From Alistipes megaguti (GTDB taxonomy: Bacteria > Bacteroidota > Bacteroidia > Bacteroidales > Rikenellaceae), in assembly GCF_900604385.1 (NCBI RefSeq), contig NZ_LR027382.1, positions 1,116,001-1,180,000 on the forward strand: DNA of 64,000 nucleotides. The letters are read 5' to 3'. Positions 62,250-64,000 of this stretch are shown in pieces (positions within the stretch are counted from its first letter, which is position 1; each line of letters begins with the position of its first letter). The notes beneath the pieces were generated by a model that had not been told where the DNA came from, ran no database searches, and worked only from the letters and a program-made list of their open reading frames with translations. Both the position numbers and the translations under genes were made by a program.

Positions 62250-64000
62250 CTATCGCCCCGTGACGGGCTTGATGTCCTTCACGCGCAGCTGCGTCGAGAC
62301 CGTACCGCGGTAGTGGTTCTCGACAATCTGATAGCAGACGTCGATCGGTTTGCCGGCGCGGACCCATTCATAGTGCGTCGGTTGTTGGAAGGCGATGGCC
62401 TGTAGCTTCGTATTAGGTTTCTGACGCTGCATGAGGTCCATGCGGAGGTGTTCGCTCTCCATGCCGACAAGCTTGGCCTCACCGTGGTTGATCACGCCGT
62501 AGGTCACGAAGACCGGGGCCGTATTGCCGGGACCGAAGGGCTGGAAGCGGTTCAGGTCCCGACGGAAGGCGGGCGTGATGTCCGAGAAGAGGAGCTCGCT
62601 GTCGATGTCGACCTGCGGGATGAGCATCTGCGGGTCGATGTTCTTCTCGACGAACTCGTTGAAGCGCCGGATGAACTCCCCGACGTTCTCGGGCCGCATC
62701 GTCAGACCGGCGGCATACATGTGTCCGCCGAAGTTTTCGAGCAGGTCCGAGCACGACTCGACGGCCTGATAGAGGTCGAATCCCGGCACCGAGCGGGCCG
62801 AACCGGTCACGAATCCGTTGCTCATCGTCAGTACGACCGTCGGGCGGTAGTAGGTCTCGATCAGCCGTGAGGCGACGATTCCGACGATGCCCTTCATCCA
62901 GCGCGGGTTGTAGATCACCGTGCTCTTCAGGCGCTTGAGTTCGGGATTCTGCTCGATGTATTCGTGGGCCTCCTGCGTGACGTGGCGGTCGATCGACTTG
63001 CGGTCACGGTTGTAGGAGTCGATGACGTTGCCGAATTCGGCGGCGACGCTTTCGTTACCCTCGATGAGCAGCTCGACGGCGGCATGACCGCCCGAAGGCG
63101 AGGCATTTTCGTCGTTCTCGTCCATGCGCATGCGGCCTGCGGCGTTGATGCGCGGTCCGATCTTGAAGACGATGTCGTCGATGGTGATGTTATGTTTGTC
63201 CAGTCCGCAGATCTTGATGATCGACAGCAACCCCTTCGAGGGTTCGCGGTTGAGGTTTTTCAGGCCGTAATAGGCCAGAATGCGGTTCTCACCCGTCAGG
63301 GGGACGATGTCCGAGGCGATCGAGACGACGAGCAGGTCCAGCAGGTTGAGAACCTGTTCGGCGGGGATGTGGTTCTTGCGGGCATAGGCCTGCACGAGCT
63401 TGAAGCCCACGCCGCATCCCGAGAGTTCGTCGAACGGATAGGAGCAGTCGACCCGCTTGGGGTCCAGAACGGCTACGGCCTGAGGAATCTCCTCGGCCGG
63501 GAGGTGATGGTCGCAGATGATGAAATCCACGCCCTTGCTTTTTGCATAGACCACCTTTTCCGTGGCTTTGATGCCACAGTCCAGAGCGATGATCAGCCCC
63601 ACGCCCTTTCGGGCCGCGAGGTCGATACCCTTGATCGAGATACCGTAACCTTCGGTGTATCGGTCAGGGATGTAGAACATCAGGTTTTTGTGCCCGATCT
63701 GGCGGAGGAACTTGTAGACCAGCGCAACGGCCGTACAGCCGTCGACGTCGTAGTCGCCGTAGACCATGATCTTCTCGTGGTTGGCGACGGCCCGTTCGAC
63801 CCGCTCGACCGCACGGTCCATGTCCTTCATCAGGAAGGGGTCGTGCAGATCGGCGAGGTTGGGTCTAAAGAACTTGTCCGCCTTCTCTACCGTGTCTATG
63901 CCTCTTTGTACGAGCAGATTGGCCAGTACGGGCGAGATCCGCAGAGCGGCAGCCAACATGGCTACCGTCGCGGGGTCGCCCTGAGGCTTCACTACCCAGC
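62250..64000 (-). CDS. recJ: Single-stranded-DNA-specific exonuclease RecJ, start beyond the window edge
   Basis: The protein (at least 582 residues in the window) is a DHH-family 5'-3' exonuclease for recombination and mismatch repair. Motif I is VYGDYDVDGCTAVALVYKFL and the DHH motif is IICDHHLPAEEIP. DHHA1-domain blocks follow (RWMKGIVGIVASRLIETYYR, NFGGHMYAAGLTM with the GGH), and an OB-like C-terminal domain lies at about 470-580. A GTG at 63992 could be read as start, but the codons before it (Trp, Val) stay in frame and give WVVKPQGDPATVA, typical of the interior of Bacteroidota RecJ. The true start is therefore a few codons outside the window. Confidence 0.93.
   Translation of the reverse strand, partial: WVVKPQGDPATVAMLAAALRISPVLANLLVQRGIDTVEKADKFFRPNLADLHDPFLMKDMDRAVERVERAVANHEKIMVYGDYDVDGCTAVALVYKFLRQIGHKNLMFYIPDRYTEGYGISIKGIDLAARKGVGLIIALDCGIKATEKVVYAKSKGVDFIICDHHLPAEEIPQAVAVLDPKRVDCSYPFDELSGCGVGFKLVQAYARKNHIPAEQVLNLLDLLVVSIASDIVPLTGENRILAYYGLKNLNREPSKGLLSIIKICGLDKHNITIDDIVFKIGPRINAAGRMRMDENDENASPSGGHAAVELLIEGNESVAAEFGNVIDSYNRDRKSIDRHVTQEAHEYIEQNPELKRLKSTVIYNPRWMKGIVGIVASRLIETYYRPTVVLTMSNGFVTGSARSVPGFDLYQAVESCSDLLENFGGHMYAAGLTMRPENVGEFIRRFNEFVEKNIDPQMLIPQVDIDSELLFSDITPAFRRDLNRFQPFGPGNTAPVFVTYGVINHGEAKLVGMESEHLRMDLMQRQKPNTKLQAIAFQQPTHYEWVRAGKPIDVCYQIVENHYRGTVSTQLRVKDIKPVTGR

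Noticed and set aside
63990..63992. GTG as the true start of recJ
   Set aside because: The preceding Trp and Val codons are in frame and fit the interior of RecJ, so the start is beyond the edge.

Overview
The window looks like chromosomal DNA of a GC-rich member of the Bacteroidales, most like Alistipes (Rikenellaceae). This is inferred from gene content and signals, not from a database search. The signals are: many promoters of the Bacteroidota type (a TAnnTTTG -7 element, a few with an upstream TTTG), almost no Shine-Dalgarno sequences, an ECF sigma factor beside a FecR-type anti-sigma gene, an S46 dipeptidyl-peptidase, a PlpD-like patatin, a glycine-lipid acyltransferase pair, and GC-rich coding DNA broken by short AT-rich gaps. 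There are no rRNA or tRNA genes, insertion sequences, prophages or CRISPR arrays. This is a conserved housekeeping region.

Layout. 1-3.1 kb: end of a fecR-like gene, a divergent ECF sigma gene, and a kbl-lrp pair. 3.3-7.4 kb: a decayed leucine-rich-repeat lipoprotein, galE, rplY-pth and an S4-domain RNA-binding protein. 7.6-17.0 kb (minus strand): the first half of the division and cell-wall cluster, in transcription order rsmH-ftsL-ftsI-murE-mraY-murD-ftsW; it stops after ftsW with no murG, murC, ftsQ, ftsA or ftsZ. 17.1-19.0 kb: two acyltransferases resembling the glycine-lipid enzymes GlsA and GlsB. 19.3-23.7 kb: a small secreted Pro/Glu-rich protein, a sigma-54 activator and a hybrid histidine kinase. 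23.8-26.2 kb: an ABC exporter pair. 26.3-29.8 kb: pgk and an M13 peptidase lipoprotein. 30-36.3 kb: patatin/beta-barrel protein, pheS, a TPR protein and an EnvC-like protein. 36.5-39.0 kb: ybeY-mnmG.

39.0-39.5 kb is the most unusual place: an AT-rich gap between convergent mnmG and ilvE holding four parS-like 16-mers (three perfect copies of TGTTCCACGTGGAACA, one degenerate). A fifth near-perfect copy lies inside ilvE. The gap looks like a chromosome centromere, so the window is probably fairly close to the replication origin. 39.5-48.2 kb carries ilvE, metG, an S46 peptidase, a Nim-like flavoprotein, nadA and mrp on the minus strand, with an AT-rich island between nadA and mrp. 48.4-54.7 kb: sppA, queD, polA and an aldo/keto reductase. 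54.8-60.6 kb: a small outer-membrane barrel, a DUF4136-like lipoprotein, folE, an oxidoreductase, rdgB, a degenerate ABC ATPase with its membrane partner, and a HAD phosphatase. 60.7-64 kb: a nitroreductase, a beta-propeller lipoprotein and recJ, which runs off the right edge.

Together the genes serve envelope building (peptidoglycan, glycine lipids, division), translation (rplY, pth, pheS, metG, ybeY, mnmG), pterin metabolism (folE, queD), DNA replication and repair (polA, recJ, rdgB) and chromosome segregation sites. Regulatory observations worth testing are a shared TATCG-A5-CGATA palindrome at the same distance upstream of two promoters, three genes whose -7 element abuts the start codon, and a sigma-54-like promoter in front of the secreted peptide gene beside the sigma-54 activator.
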